Assembly: GCF_000154705.2 (NCBI RefSeq) | Contig: NZ_CM002917.1 | Coordinates: 458,501-522,500 of the forward strand | DNA from: Hoeflea phototrophica DFL-43 | GTDB taxonomy: Bacteria; Pseudomonadota; Alphaproteobacteria; Rhizobiales; Rhizobiaceae | Length of the DNA stretch: 64,000 nt | Direction: 5' to 3' | Shown here: in pieces, positions 39,921-50,652 of the stretch | Numbering within the stretch: the stretch's first letter is position 1 | How the letters are laid out: the number at the start of each line of letters is the position of its first letter | Notes under the pieces: model-generated | Told to the model about the DNA's origin: nothing | Seen by the model: the letters and a program-made list of their open reading frames with translations, nothing else | The model's database searches: none | Translations under genes and position numbers: made by a program

Positions 39921-41339
39921 TCAGATTGTCTCGAACAAGTGCTGGATGGCATTGGCGTAGTAGGACACCAAAGGCCGGTCCCTGTCCGCAATAACCAATG
40001 CGCCGTCAGGCTCTTCAGTGACAATCCGGCGCAGGGTCAGCATCCGCAACCCGACATCAATCTCGTAGTCCCGGTCCTGCCGCGGGACATGGATGTGAAT
40101 GCCGGCACCGATCAACCGGTCGATCAGCGCGCCGACCCGTGCTTTGAGGTGAAGCCGGTCAATCCGCTGATCCGGGCTCTCCAGCAGCGCAACCGCAACC
40201 AGTGACACCGGCAGCACCGGGATCAGTCCTCCTATGGAGCGCATCAGCTGATGTGCCAGTTCCTCGGTCAACCTGTCGCGCGCGCCCTCTTCAAGGGCGG
40301 CCCATTTGCCAACCCCATGGTCGGCCAGGAACTGGTCAACCGAAACCGGATTGCCAAACGAGACGCTGGCATAGCCGAAGCGGTGCCATTTGCCGGCAAT
40401 CCGGAGCCTGAGGTTGCGAAACAGAAAGGCCAGCGTCCGGGTCGATTTCTCCCAGGTCGAAACCGGCGCCGCCTGATGATCAACTTCGAACACCAGCGAC
40501 CGGTCCTCCAGAACCCGGTCATAATTCAGCCCGACGGGAATAAACACAGTATCATGGGAGACGTGGTCATGGGCCGACACGATGTAGGAGATCAGCCCGA
40601 TCCGTGGCGGCCGCAGCCTGCCATCGCGTGAGAGGCCGCCCTCGGGAAAAACGGCCTGGGTCACGCCGGCTTCGGTTGCCATCCGGACATAGGTTGCCAG
40701 GATCCGCCGATAGAGCGTGTTTCGGGCATTGCGGCGGATGAAATAGGCGCCCATGAAACGGATCAGGGTTTGCAGCACCGGCAGCCGTGCCCATTCGCCC
40801 ACCGCATAGGAGAGCGCCGTCGAGGATGACGCCAGATAGGTGACCAGCACATAATCCATGTTGGAACGGTGGTTCATCACGAACACCACCGAGGAATTCG
40901 GCTCTACCTTGGAAAGCGCTTCGGTATTGGTGTAGCCCAGCCGCACACGGTAGAGCGCGGTTGCGATCCATCGCGCCAGCCGGGTGCCAATGCGGAAATA
41001 GGCGTAGGCATTGAACATCGGCACGATTTCGCGGGCATAGCGCGCCGCCCGGGCCATTGCCACCTGGATCGGTTCCCCGGTCTCACGGGAATGTTCGGCG
41101 ACTGCATCCACCACCTGAGGATCATTGACCACACGGTCGATCAGAACGGCCCTGCGGGTGGTGCCGAATGGCCTGATCTTGAGCTGCAGCCTTGTGTTGA
41201 GCTCATCGATCGCCTGATTGACCCGGCGCCGGAAGAACCAGCGCACGGCTGGTGACAACAGCCGGTCGGCAATGGCAATCATCGCGAAGATGGCGGCGAT
41301 CACGACCACCCAAAGCGGCAACTCGATTGTCTGCGTCAT
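39921..41339 (-). CDS. Glycerol-3-phosphate/lysophosphatidate acyltransferase (PlsC/PlsB-like)
   Basis: A 472-residue membrane-linked acyltransferase. An N-terminal membrane segment (PLWVVVIAAIFAMIAIA) is followed by the acyltransferase motifs NHRSNMDYV (HX4D), FIRRNARNTLYRR, VFPEGGLSRDG and VFIPVGLNYD. The HX4D and FPEG blocks support acyl transfer to a glycerol phosphate. It is longer than PlsC and shorter than PlsB, and resembles the 1-acylglycerol-3-phosphate acyltransferase-like proteins of Rhizobiales. The start ATG 41339 has no close neighbour on its strand. Confidence 0.85.
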   Translation of the reverse strand: MTQTIELPLWVVVIAAIFAMIAIADRLLSPAVRWFFRRRVNQAIDELNTRLQLKIRPFGTTRRAVLIDRVVNDPQVVDAVAEHSRETGEPIQVAMARAARYAREIVPMFNAYAYFRIGTRLARWIATALYRVRLGYTNTEALSKVEPNSSVVFVMNHRSNMDYVLVTYLASSSTALSYAVGEWARLPVLQTLIRFMGAYFIRRNARNTLYRRILATYVRMATEAGVTQAVFPEGGLSRDGRLRPPRIGLISYIVSAHDHVSHDTVFIPVGLNYDRVLEDRSLVFEVDHQAAPVSTWEKSTRTLAFLFRNLRLRIAGKWHRFGYASVSFGNPVSVDQFLADHGVGKWAALEEGARDRLTEELAHQLMRSIGGLIPVLPVSLVAVALLESPDQRIDRLHLKARVGALIDRLIGAGIHIHVPRQDRDYEIDVGLRMLTLRRIVTEEPDGALVIADRDRPLVSYYANAIQHLFETI

Positions 41340-41410
41340 GCGGCCTCCACCCGTCAGGCCGACAGTAAGGTCTTGCGGATCATTGTCCAGACAAACAGCC
41401 GGTTGGATTT

Positions 41411-41947
41411 TTAAGGCGCGATCAGGATGCTGCCGAGGACTTTCACGCCCTGATCATCGGCCCGTATCACCAGCACCTCGCCCGAGCGGGTGGCCCGTCC
41501 GGTGAGCGCGGAAATATTGACCTGGTGTGTGACCAGCATCAGGCGGCCCTGTTCGCGCTCAAGCAGCGCGCGCAAATCCGCCGTCTGGCTGTCGCGCGTC
41601 GAGAAATCCTGAAAGAAGGAGTTGAGCGCGGGTTCCTCGATGACCTCGCCAAGTCCGAGCAGTTCCGCGGTCTCGCTTGTCCGGCACCATTGGCTCGCCA
41701 AGACCTTGTCGAAATCGATCCCGCGCCCGCGAAACGCCTCACCGATGGTGCGGGCCTGCGCCCGGCCGCGCTCATCGAGATTGCGCTGCGTCGTGCAGTC
41801 TCCAACCAGGAACGTCGGCGGATCGCCGGTGCCCGGTGCCAGTGCATGGCGCATGATTGCAACCGCGCCGGGCTGCTCCAGCGCCGCCCAGTCATTGGCC
41901 GACACGGTGCCGGGAAGCAGAAAAAACACAACCATCAACCAACGCAT
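41411..41947 (-). CDS. Secreted histidine phosphatase superfamily protein
   Basis: A 178-residue protein with a Sec signal (MRWLMVVFFLLPGTVSA, cleavage near ANDW). The mature part has AIMRHALAPGTGDP, a variant of the RHG phosphatase loop in which the Gly after His is Ala, DLDERGRAQAR-like NLDERGRAQA, SQWCRTSETA and MLVTHQVNIS with the second His. The active-site His and Arg are kept, so it may be a periplasmic phosphatase of unknown substrate. ATG 41947 is chosen over the longer frame to 42148. Confidence 0.8.
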   Translation of the reverse strand: MRWLMVVFFLLPGTVSANDWAALEQPGAVAIMRHALAPGTGDPPTFLVGDCTTQRNLDERGRAQARTIGEAFRGRGIDFDKVLASQWCRTSETAELLGLGEVIEEPALNSFFQDFSTRDSQTADLRALLEREQGRLMLVTHQVNISALTGRATRSGEVLVIRADDQGVKVLGSILIAP

Positions 41948-42147
41948 TGCCAAACTCTCTTTCGCCAATATCCCGATGTAGACTTTCGCCGTTGTCTCGG
42001 ATGATCCGAGCCGTGGGCCGATGCCGGAACAGCCCGTCAGTGTGTTGTCCAAACGCTGAGATAGGGCGCGGCCCTGATAAACCCAGATGCAAGGGAATGA
42101 CCTGCACCAGGATCCCGAACCATCGACACCATGGAGCCATTGCGGCA

Positions 42148-42702
42148 ATGAAAATCATCAGGTTGATTGTAGGGGTATTTGCGATGTCGCTGACGGCGGT
42201 CATGTTCGCAGCAGGAGGGCAGGTCACCGTGGACGATTTCAAATCCGGTCCGGAGCAACGCTGGCGCTTTGTCGCGGACACCGTGATGGGTGGTCGCTCA
42301 ACCGGGCAGGTCGAGTTCAAGAGCAGCGGCGCAGAGGCCTATGCCAGGCTCACCGGCGATGTCAGCACCGCCAACAATGGCGGGTTCATCCAGATCCGCC
42401 GCGAATTGGCATCGGTGCCGGATGACGCGCAAGGCGTACGACTGTTGGTTCGCGGCAATGGCGAGCGGTATTTCGTGCATCTGAGAACCTCCGGCACGAT
42501 CCTGCCCTGGCAATATTACCAGGCAGGTTTTTCCACCACCGGCGCATGGCGCGAGGTGCGGTTGCCTCTTGCGAGCTTTGAACGCTCGGGACGCTTTCTC
42601 GGCAAAACCCCGAAGGCCTCCAGCCTCAAATCGATCGGCATCGTCGCCTTCGGACGCGATCACAAGGCCGACGTCGAAATCCGTGAAGTCGGCTTCTACT
42701 GA
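42148..42702 (+). CDS. CIA30 family protein with signal peptide
   Basis: A 184-residue protein with an N-terminal hydrophobic signal (LIVGVFAMSLTAVMFAAGG) and a CIA30 fold: FVADTVMGGRSTGQVEF, GGFIQIRRELA, GVRLLVRGNGERYFVHLRTS and a jelly-roll end. CIA30 in mitochondria helps to assemble complex I; bacterial relatives are mostly uncharacterised and likely bind a ligand in the periplasm. The ATG at 42148 begins the signal; the ORF upstream to 41857 is antisense to the phosphatase gene. It stands alone. Confidence 0.8.
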   Translation: MKIIRLIVGVFAMSLTAVMFAAGGQVTVDDFKSGPEQRWRFVADTVMGGRSTGQVEFKSSGAEAYARLTGDVSTANNGGFIQIRRELASVPDDAQGVRLLVRGNGERYFVHLRTSGTILPWQYYQAGFSTTGAWREVRLPLASFERSGRFLGKTPKASSLKSIGIVAFGRDHKADVEIREVGFY

Positions 42703-42863
42703 CTGGCGACCTATGGTGAGCCAGGCATAGTCCCTGTTGCCACTGGTAAACCTGCCGATCAGATGGACCACGCCGCAGCAAACAGCTAGACAAGACTATG
42801 GCTGACAGCGAACCGGGACCATGCATGCCGGTCTCCCTGCGCGACAAAAAAGGATCTCGCACC

Positions 42864-43928
42864 ATGGCCGATACCCCCTTCTTTGACGGTCACAATGATT
42901 TCCTGCTCAGATTGCGGGGGGCGCCGGATCAGCGCAAGACGCTCTGGCTGGAGCAGGGAACCGAAGGCCATCTCGATCTGCCGAGGATGCAACAGGCCGG
43001 TTTCGCCGGCGGTTTCTTTGCCATCTACATTCCCTCGCCACATGACGAGAATGCGTCTGATTACCAGGCAATGATGGACAACCCGCCCTATGATCTGCCG
43101 CTGCCTGCGCTGATGAACGCGAGCGAAGCCCAGTCCACGGCCCTTAAGATGGCCGGGCATCTGATGTGGATGGAGCGGGCCTCCAAGGGCGCACTCAGGA
43201 TCTGCCGCAGCTCCGCTGATCTGCGCGCCTGCATGGCGGACGGAACCATTGCCGCGATCATGCATATGGAAGGCGCGGAAGCCATCGGGCCCGATCTCGA
43301 CGCACTCTACGCTTTCCATGCCATGGGCCTGCGCTCGCTCGGCCCGGTGTGGAGCCGCCCGACCGTGTTCGGCCACGGCGTCCCGTTCCGCTTTCCCGGC
43401 GATCCGGACACCGGACCCGGCCTGACCGAAGCCGGCAAGGACCTGGTCAGGGCCTGCAACGAGCTCAAGATCATGATCGACCTGTCGCATCTCAATGAGA
43501 AAGGCTTCAATGATGTCGCAAGCCTCACGGATGCGCCGCTGGTCGCCACCCATTCCAACGCCCACGCGGTCACGCGTTCAACCCGCAACCTCACCGATCG
43601 GCAGCTTGCGATGATCCGCGAGAGCGGCGGCATGGTCGGCCTCAACTACGCCACCGTGTTCCTGCGCGAGGATGGCCGCAAGTCAACCGATTGCGGCTGG
43701 GACCCGGTGATGCGCCACCTCGATCATCTCGTCGAAAAGCTCGGCGAAGACCATGTCGGCTTCGGCTCCGATTTCGACGGCGCCGACCTCCCCGACGTCA
43801 TCGGCGACGTCACCGGCGTCCAGGTTTTGATAGAGCAGATGCGCAAGCATCAATACGGCGAAGAGCTGATCGAGAAAATTGCCTGCAAGAACTGGACTTC
43901 GCTGCTGGAGCGGACGTGGGGCGAATAG
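42864..43928 (+). CDS. Membrane dipeptidase (renal dipeptidase, M19 family)
   Basis: A 354-residue M19 metallopeptidase: FFDGHNDFLLRL (His and Asp zinc ligands), the bridging Glu in IMHMEGAEAIG, LSHLNEKGF and THSNAHAV (zinc His residues) and GSDFDGA. It splits dipeptides, including those with a D-amino acid. ATG 42864 follows AAGGATCTCG and begins near the conserved sequence; a start at 42798 would add 22 weakly conserved residues. It converges on the methylmalonyl-CoA mutase gene with an 18-base gap. Confidence 0.92.
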   Translation: MADTPFFDGHNDFLLRLRGAPDQRKTLWLEQGTEGHLDLPRMQQAGFAGGFFAIYIPSPHDENASDYQAMMDNPPYDLPLPALMNASEAQSTALKMAGHLMWMERASKGALRICRSSADLRACMADGTIAAIMHMEGAEAIGPDLDALYAFHAMGLRSLGPVWSRPTVFGHGVPFRFPGDPDTGPGLTEAGKDLVRACNELKIMIDLSHLNEKGFNDVASLTDAPLVATHSNAHAVTRSTRNLTDRQLAMIRESGGMVGLNYATVFLREDGRKSTDCGWDPVMRHLDHLVEKLGEDHVGFGSDFDGADLPDVIGDVTGVQVLIEQMRKHQYGEELIEKIACKNWTSLLERTWGE

Positions 43929-43946
43929 GCTCCCGCTTACGAGGGG

Positions 43947-46085
<2,139 letters not shown>

Positions 46086-46138
46086 GTCAGATCCTTTCAC
46101 CTCTCCCAGGCAGGATGGCGGACTGCGCGATCCATCCC

Positions 46139-46279
46139 CCTCCCCCTTGAGGGGAGGGGTTAGGGGTGGGGGTAAATCTCGTTCCGGGTACGGGGGACGA
46201 ATGACGCGGCGCGCAAGCACCCCCACCCGGCTCTGTCGCGCTCCGCGCGCCAATTGCCGACCTCCCCTCAAGGGGGAGG
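46139..46279. repeat. Palindromic intergenic element, copy 1 (MITE-like)
   Basis: Outer arms CCTCCCCCTTGAGGGGAGG (46139-46157) and its exact complement (46261-46279) enclose an inner inverted pair, GGGGTGGGGGT (46163-46173) and ACCCCCACCC (46219-46228). The copy at 50025-50182 has the same plan and arm sequence. This resembles the non-coding palindromic elements spread through Rhizobiales genomes. Confidence 0.82.
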
Positions 46280-46371
46280 TGGGGAGCCGGTAACCCTTGC
46301 AGCGGACGATCTTCAACCTGCCGTGGGACCGACGTTTCAGCAGGAGTGACAAAGCGGCGGCTCGCACCTTG

Positions 46372-46437
46372 CCCCTCCCCCTTGTGGGGGTCCGAAGGAC
46401 GGGCGAGACCCGTGGCTCGCCCGGTTGGGGAGGGGAG
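46372..46437. repeat. Degenerate palindromic element
   Basis: CCCCTCCCCC (46372-46381) faces GGGGAGGGGAG (46427-46437), with an inner hairpin GGGCGAG (46401-46407)/CTCGCCC (46416-46422). It looks like a diverged or shortened member of the same GC-rich family, just downstream of the pccA stop. Confidence 0.5.
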
Positions 46438-46457
46438 TTTCAACGTGAGCAAGGCGT

Positions 46458-48464
46458 TCACTTGGCAAACTCCATGATGATCTCGTCGACGGCGAGGCTG
46501 TCGCCGGCCTTCACCGGGATGCGCGAGACGATGCCCTTGCGCTCGGCCTTGAGCACATTCTCCATCTTCATTGCCTCGACCACGGCCAGCGTCTGGCCTT
46601 CCTGCACCTCGTCGCCCTCATTGACGGCGATCGAGACGATCAGGCCCGGCATCGGGCAAAGCAGCAGGCTGGATGTATCGGGCGCCACCTTTTCCTTCAT
46701 CAGCCGGGCCAGCTCGGCAACGCGCGGGCTGAACACCTGTACCTTCACGTCGACGCCCAATTGCCGCAATCGCCATCCGGCGTCGGCGGGTTCGACCTTG
46801 ATGGCGTTTGTAACCCCGTCGATATCGAAGATCGCCAGCTTGGCCCCCGGCGTCCAGTCGGTCATCACGGCCAGCGGTTCCCGGCCCGGCAGCCGCACCA
46901 TGTAGACGTCGTCGGTGTCGTCGATATGGCCGGTGATCTCACTGTCCGCGATCCGCACCACCTTGTCCTCATGTGCCCGCTTTTCCGCCTGGCTGAACCT
47001 CGCCCCGGAAATTTGAGCATTGCGCTCGCCCAGGATATGGCTGAGCAGAAGCGCGGCGATGGCAAAGCGTTCGACGGTCGCTTCATTGGGTGGAACCGGG
47101 GCAAAGCCGTCGGGATACTCCTCGGCAATGAAGCCGGTCGACAGCCGTCCCTCGCGCCAGCGCGGATGCTGCATCAGCGCGGAAAGAAACGGCAGATTGT
47201 GACCGATGCCCTCGACCTCGAACCGGTCCAGCGCGTCAGCCATGGCATCGACCGCTTCGAGCCGGGTCGGTGCATGGGTGCACAGCTTGGCGATCATCGG
47301 ATCATAGAACATCGAGATCTCCGAGCCTTCGCTCACCCCGGTGTCATTGCGGATGGTGATGCCGTCGATCTTGCCTTCCTGCGGCGGCCGGTAGCGCGTC
47401 AGCCGGCCGATCGAGGGCAGGAAGTTGCGGTAGGGATCCTCGGCATAGAGCCGGCTTTCGACCGCCCAGCCATCAAGCGTCACATCGTCCTGGCTGAAGG
47501 GGAGTTTTTCACCGGCGGCGACCCGGATCATCTGCTCAACCAGATCGACGCCGGTGATCAGTTCCGTCACCGGATGCTCCACCTGCAACCGCGTGTTCAT
47601 TTCCAGAAAATAAAATTTGCGGTGCTTGTCGACGATGAATTCCACGGTGCCAGCCGACTGGTAATCCACGGCCTTTGCCAGTGCCACCGACTGTTCGCCC
47701 ATGGCCTTGCGGGTCGCCTCATCCAGGAACGGCGAGGGGGCTTCCTCCACCACCTTCTGGTTCCGCCGCTGGATCGAACATTCGCGTTCGCCCAGATAGA
47801 TTGCATTGCCGTGGCTGTCGGCGATCAACTGGATCTCGATGTGGCGTGGCTCTTCGACGAATTTCTCGATGAAGATCCGGTCGTCGCCAAACGAGCTCGC
47901 CGCTTCGGATTTCGAGCGGGAAAAGCCCTCGCGCGCCTCGGCGTCGTTCCAGGCGATCCGCATCCCCTTGCCGCCACCGCCGGCAGAGGCCTTGATCATC
48001 ACCGGATAGCCGATCTCGGCGGCGATCTTCGCCGCGTGGGCCTCATCATCGATCAGCCCCATATGGCCGGGCACGGTCGACACACCGGCTTCCGCGGCGA
48101 TCTTCTTGGAGGTGATCTTGTCGCCCATCGCCTCGATGGCTTTGACCTTGGGGCCAATGAAGGCGATCCCCTCCTTCTCCAGTGCATCGCAGAACGAGGC
48201 CCGCTCGGACAGGAAACCGTAACCGGGGTGCACCGCCTGCGCGCCGGTCTGCTTGCACGCGGCAATGATCTTGTCAGCAATCAGATAGGACTGGTTGGCG
48301 GGCGGCGGACCGATATGCACGGCCTCATCGGCCATCTCCACATGCATCGCGTTGCGGTCGGCATCGGAATAGATGGCGACCGTCTTGATGCCCATCTTCT
48401 TCGCGGTCTTGATCACCCGGCAGGCGATTTCACCACGATTGGCGATGAGGATTTTGGAAAACAT
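46458..48464 (-). CDS. pccA: Propionyl-CoA carboxylase alpha subunit (biotin carboxylase + BCCP)
   Basis: A 668-residue protein. The biotin carboxylase domain has the ATP lid KASAGGGGKGMR, EKFVEEPRHIEIQ, EMNTRLQVEHPVTE; a BT-type linker follows, and the C-terminal biotinyl domain has VEAMKM with Lys633. Propionyl rather than acetyl specificity is inferred from the BT-like middle region and from the pccB and mutase neighbours. ATG 48464 follows GGGGGAAGAAG. The beta subunit gene is about 3 kb upstream, split from it by accessory genes, unlike the usual adjacent order. Confidence 0.95.
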   Translation of the reverse strand: MFSKILIANRGEIACRVIKTAKKMGIKTVAIYSDADRNAMHVEMADEAVHIGPPPANQSYLIADKIIAACKQTGAQAVHPGYGFLSERASFCDALEKEGIAFIGPKVKAIEAMGDKITSKKIAAEAGVSTVPGHMGLIDDEAHAAKIAAEIGYPVMIKASAGGGGKGMRIAWNDAEAREGFSRSKSEAASSFGDDRIFIEKFVEEPRHIEIQLIADSHGNAIYLGERECSIQRRNQKVVEEAPSPFLDEATRKAMGEQSVALAKAVDYQSAGTVEFIVDKHRKFYFLEMNTRLQVEHPVTELITGVDLVEQMIRVAAGEKLPFSQDDVTLDGWAVESRLYAEDPYRNFLPSIGRLTRYRPPQEGKIDGITIRNDTGVSEGSEISMFYDPMIAKLCTHAPTRLEAVDAMADALDRFEVEGIGHNLPFLSALMQHPRWREGRLSTGFIAEEYPDGFAPVPPNEATVERFAIAALLLSHILGERNAQISGARFSQAEKRAHEDKVVRIADSEITGHIDDTDDVYMVRLPGREPLAVMTDWTPGAKLAIFDIDGVTNAIKVEPADAGWRLRQLGVDVKVQVFSPRVAELARLMKEKVAPDTSSLLLCPMPGLIVSIAVNEGDEVQEGQTLAVVEAMKMENVLKAERKGIVSRIPVKAGDSLAVDEIIMEFAK

Positions 48465-48509
48465 GCACTTCTTCCCCCGCTGATGGGCCGGCGGCCCGTT
48501 ACTAACCGT

Positions 48510-48616
48510 CGTCATCCTCGGGCTTGACCCGAGGACCCAATACTTCAGTGCCTGCAGCACCGGCCACTCACAGCCTCGTCTGGTTATGGATCCTCGGGTC
48601 AAGCTCGAGGATGACG
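48510..48616. repeat. Palindromic intergenic element, second family
   Basis: Arms of 29 bp (48510-48538 and 48588-48616) are inverted copies with two mismatches; each contains the core CTCGGGCTTGACCCGAGGA or a near copy. The core is itself a hairpin. It lies between the unknown gene and pccA. Elements with this GTCATCCTCGGGCTTGACCC-type arm are widespread in alphaproteobacteria. Confidence 0.8.
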
Positions 48617-48634
48617 AGATGCTTGAGGCTCGAC

Positions 48635-49012
48635 CTAAACCTCCAGCACATCCTCGAATGCGTCGGGCATACTCACCCGCCCCACGCGCTCGTCGATCCG
48701 GAGCATCGCCGTGTAGGACTGCGGATCAAAAGACTCTTCGGCCGGCACGATTTCACGGCCGAACAGCCAGCTGATGCGACCGGCATCGAGATTGCCGCGC
48801 TCAAACGGCTCATCGCCGAACTTGTGCCACAACGCGTGGAGGAACGCGGTGTCGGCGAGCTTCTCCGTCGGCGTCCGGTCCGCCATACGCTGGCGCTTGA
48901 TGATCGCCGTCACGCCGCGCGGATTCGCGCGGCGGATGGTGAACTGGAACCCCGTGCCGGGCAGGCCGGACGGGATCCCACGATGCTTGGTCATTTCAGG
49001 CAGTTTTGCCAT
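48635..49012 (-). CDS. Conserved-looking protein of unknown function (125 aa)
   Basis: A 125-residue soluble protein with no signal or membrane segment. It has a basic N-terminal part (FQFTIRRANPRGVTAIIKRQ) and an acidic C-terminus (DERVGRVSMPDAFEDVLEV). I do not recognise the family. Its ATG directly follows the stop of the YghU-type gene (TGA-ATG), so it is translated by coupling and likely acts with, or at the same time as, that glutathione transferase. Confidence 0.7.
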   Translation of the reverse strand: MAKLPEMTKHRGIPSGLPGTGFQFTIRRANPRGVTAIIKRQRMADRTPTEKLADTAFLHALWHKFGDEPFERGNLDAGRISWLFGREIVPAEESFDPQSYTAMLRIDERVGRVSMPDAFEDVLEV

Positions 49013-49930
49013 TCATGCCCCACCTTCTTTTGCGGCTTCGAGCTTGTCTTGCGTGCGAAGCTCGAAGTCCGATGCGTCATGGCGCTCATGCAACTGCTCG
49101 GACAACTCGCCGAAAGACTTGTTGACGATGCGGCCACGCTCAACGGCCGGGCGCTCAGCGATCTGGTCGGTCCAGCGGGTGACGTTCTTGTAGGATGTCA
49201 CATCGAGGTAATCGCCAGCCTCATAGGCTCCGCCTTTGATCAGTCGGCCATACCAGGGCCAGATCGCCATATCGGCAATCGAGTACTCCATGCCAGCCAT
49301 ATATTCATTGTCAGCCAGATGCCGGTCGAGCACGTCGAGCTGGCGCTTGACCTCCATGGCGAAGCGGTCGATGGCATACTGGATCTTCATCGGCGCATAG
49401 GCATAGAAGTGCCCGAAGCCGCCACCGAGATACGGGCCTGAGCCCATCTGCCACATCAGCCAGCTGATGGCTTCCGTACGCGCCTTGTGATCGGTGGGCA
49501 GGAATGCCCCGAATTTCTCCGCGAGATAGATCAGGATCGAGCCGCTTTCGAACACCCGTGTCGGCTCCGGTGTGGAGTGATCCATCAGGGCAGGGATCTT
49601 CGAGTTCGGATTGGCCTCGACAAAGCCCGAGCCGAACTGATCACCATCGCCGATATTGATCAGCCAGGCGTCATATTCCGCGCCCGAATGCCCGGCAGCC
49701 AGAAGCTCCTCGAGCATCACGGTCACCTTCACGCCATTGGGTGTTGCCAGCGAATAAAGCTGCAGCGGATGCTTGCCGACCGGCCGCTCCTTGTCATGCG
49801 TTGCACCGGCGATCGGCCGGTTGATATTGGCAAACTGGCCGCCATTGCCCTTCTGCCATTCCCATACTTTCGCCGGCTGATAACCAGCGGGGAAATTGTT
49901 CTCGGGCGGGAATTTTGTGTCATCAGTCAT
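49013..49930 (-). CDS. yghU: Glutathione S-transferase, YghU/Ure2p-like
   Basis: A 305-residue GST of the nu/YghU class, longer than ordinary GSTs by an N-terminal extension (FPPENNFPAGYQPAKVWEW). The thioredoxin-like domain has HPLQLYSLATPNGVKVTVMLEEL, NPNSKIPAL and the glutathione-binding ESGSILIYLAEKFG; the helical domain follows. YghU reduces organic hydroperoxides and binds glutathione disulfide. ATG 49930. It is upstream of the 125-residue gene and downstream of a palindromic repeat. Confidence 0.9.
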   Translation of the reverse strand: MTDDTKFPPENNFPAGYQPAKVWEWQKGNGGQFANINRPIAGATHDKERPVGKHPLQLYSLATPNGVKVTVMLEELLAAGHSGAEYDAWLINIGDGDQFGSGFVEANPNSKIPALMDHSTPEPTRVFESGSILIYLAEKFGAFLPTDHKARTEAISWLMWQMGSGPYLGGGFGHFYAYAPMKIQYAIDRFAMEVKRQLDVLDRHLADNEYMAGMEYSIADMAIWPWYGRLIKGGAYEAGDYLDVTSYKNVTRWTDQIAERPAVERGRIVNKSFGELSEQLHERHDASDFELRTQDKLEAAKEGGA

Positions 49931-50024
49931 GAAATCTGGTCCTTGTTGGTGAGATAAGGTTCACCTCGGAATATAGGTAGTTTGCAGGCGATTGCAGCAG
50001 GGGAATTGGCTGTACGGTGTGTCA

Positions 50025-50182
50025 ACCTCCCCCTTGAGGGGAGGTCGGAGAGACAAGCGCAGCGCAGGCGATCCGGGTGGGGGGTCATTGAGCCCACGTC
50101 GCGCCCATACCCCCACCCGGATCAGCTGCGCCGCCCGCTTCGCGTCCGCCTTGCTTCTCCGACCTCCCCTCAAGGGGGAGGT
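50025..50182. repeat. Palindromic intergenic element, copy 2 (MITE-like)
   Basis: Perfect 27-bp outer inverted repeats (50025-50051 and 50156-50182), starting ACCTCCCCCTTGAGGGGAGG, enclose a perfect 14-bp inner pair, GATCCGGGTGGGGG (50070-50083) and its complement (50110-50123). It has the same plan and arm core as 46139-46279, and fills most of the 295-base gap between the cupin and yghU genes. Confidence 0.88.
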
Positions 50183-50225
50183 GGCGCATACGTTCGCCAC
50201 TGCACTCATCTCAGACATCATCATA

Positions 50226-50621
50226 TCAGCCCGCATAATCCGCGTCGCTCACATGCTCGAGCCAGACCACCGCAACACCGTCCAGAGCTTCCTGGATGGC
50301 CAGATGCGTCATCGCCACATCGGGCGAGGCGCCATGCCAGTGTTTCTCGCCGGGTTCGAACCAGACCACATCGCCCGGCCGGATCTCCTCGATCGGTCCA
50401 CCCTCGCGCTGCGCCCGGCCGAGACCCGACGTCACGATGATCGTCTGCCCCAGCGGATGCGTGTGCCAGGCCGTCCGCGCGCCCGGCTCGAATGTCACCG
50501 ATGCGCCCTGAACCCGCCCCGGCGCCTCTGCCGCAAACAGCTTGTCGAGGCGCACTGCGCCGGTGAAGTAATCATCCGGCCCTTTGTCCGATGCCGTCGC
50601 TCCGGCGCGTGTGATCTTCAT
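50226..50621 (-). CDS. Cupin domain protein
   Basis: A 131-residue single cupin: [28 protein letters not shown] (metal-site His-x-His and Gln/Glu) and [13 protein letters not shown] with the second-motif His. Proteins with this pattern are metal-binding beta-barrels of the carboxymuconolactone-decarboxylase-associated type; the substrate is unknown. ATG 50621 begins at the conserved sequence; the frame upstream to 50672 lies in the Abi-like gene junction. It is 31 bases downstream of the Abi-alpha-like gene. Confidence 0.85.
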   Translation of the reverse strand: MKITRAGATASDKGPDDYFTGAVRLDKLFAAEAPGRVQGASVTFEPGARTAWHTHPLGQTIIVTSGLGRAQREGGPIEEIRPGDVVWFEPGEKHWHGASPDVAMTHLAIQEALDGVAVVWLEHVSDADYAG

Positions 50622-50652
50622 GGCGTGGTCCTTTGGGTGGGGAAATCGATTG

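Larger units (their letters stand above)
46086..46457. repeat. 372-base gene-free gap with palindromic repeats
   Basis: No gene is supported here. The gap holds a 141-bp palindromic element (46139-46279) whose 19-bp arms match those of the 50025-50182 copy, and a second degenerate GC-rich hairpin (46372-46437). It separates pccA from the mutase gene and could affect how these genes are transcribed together. Confidence 0.75.
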
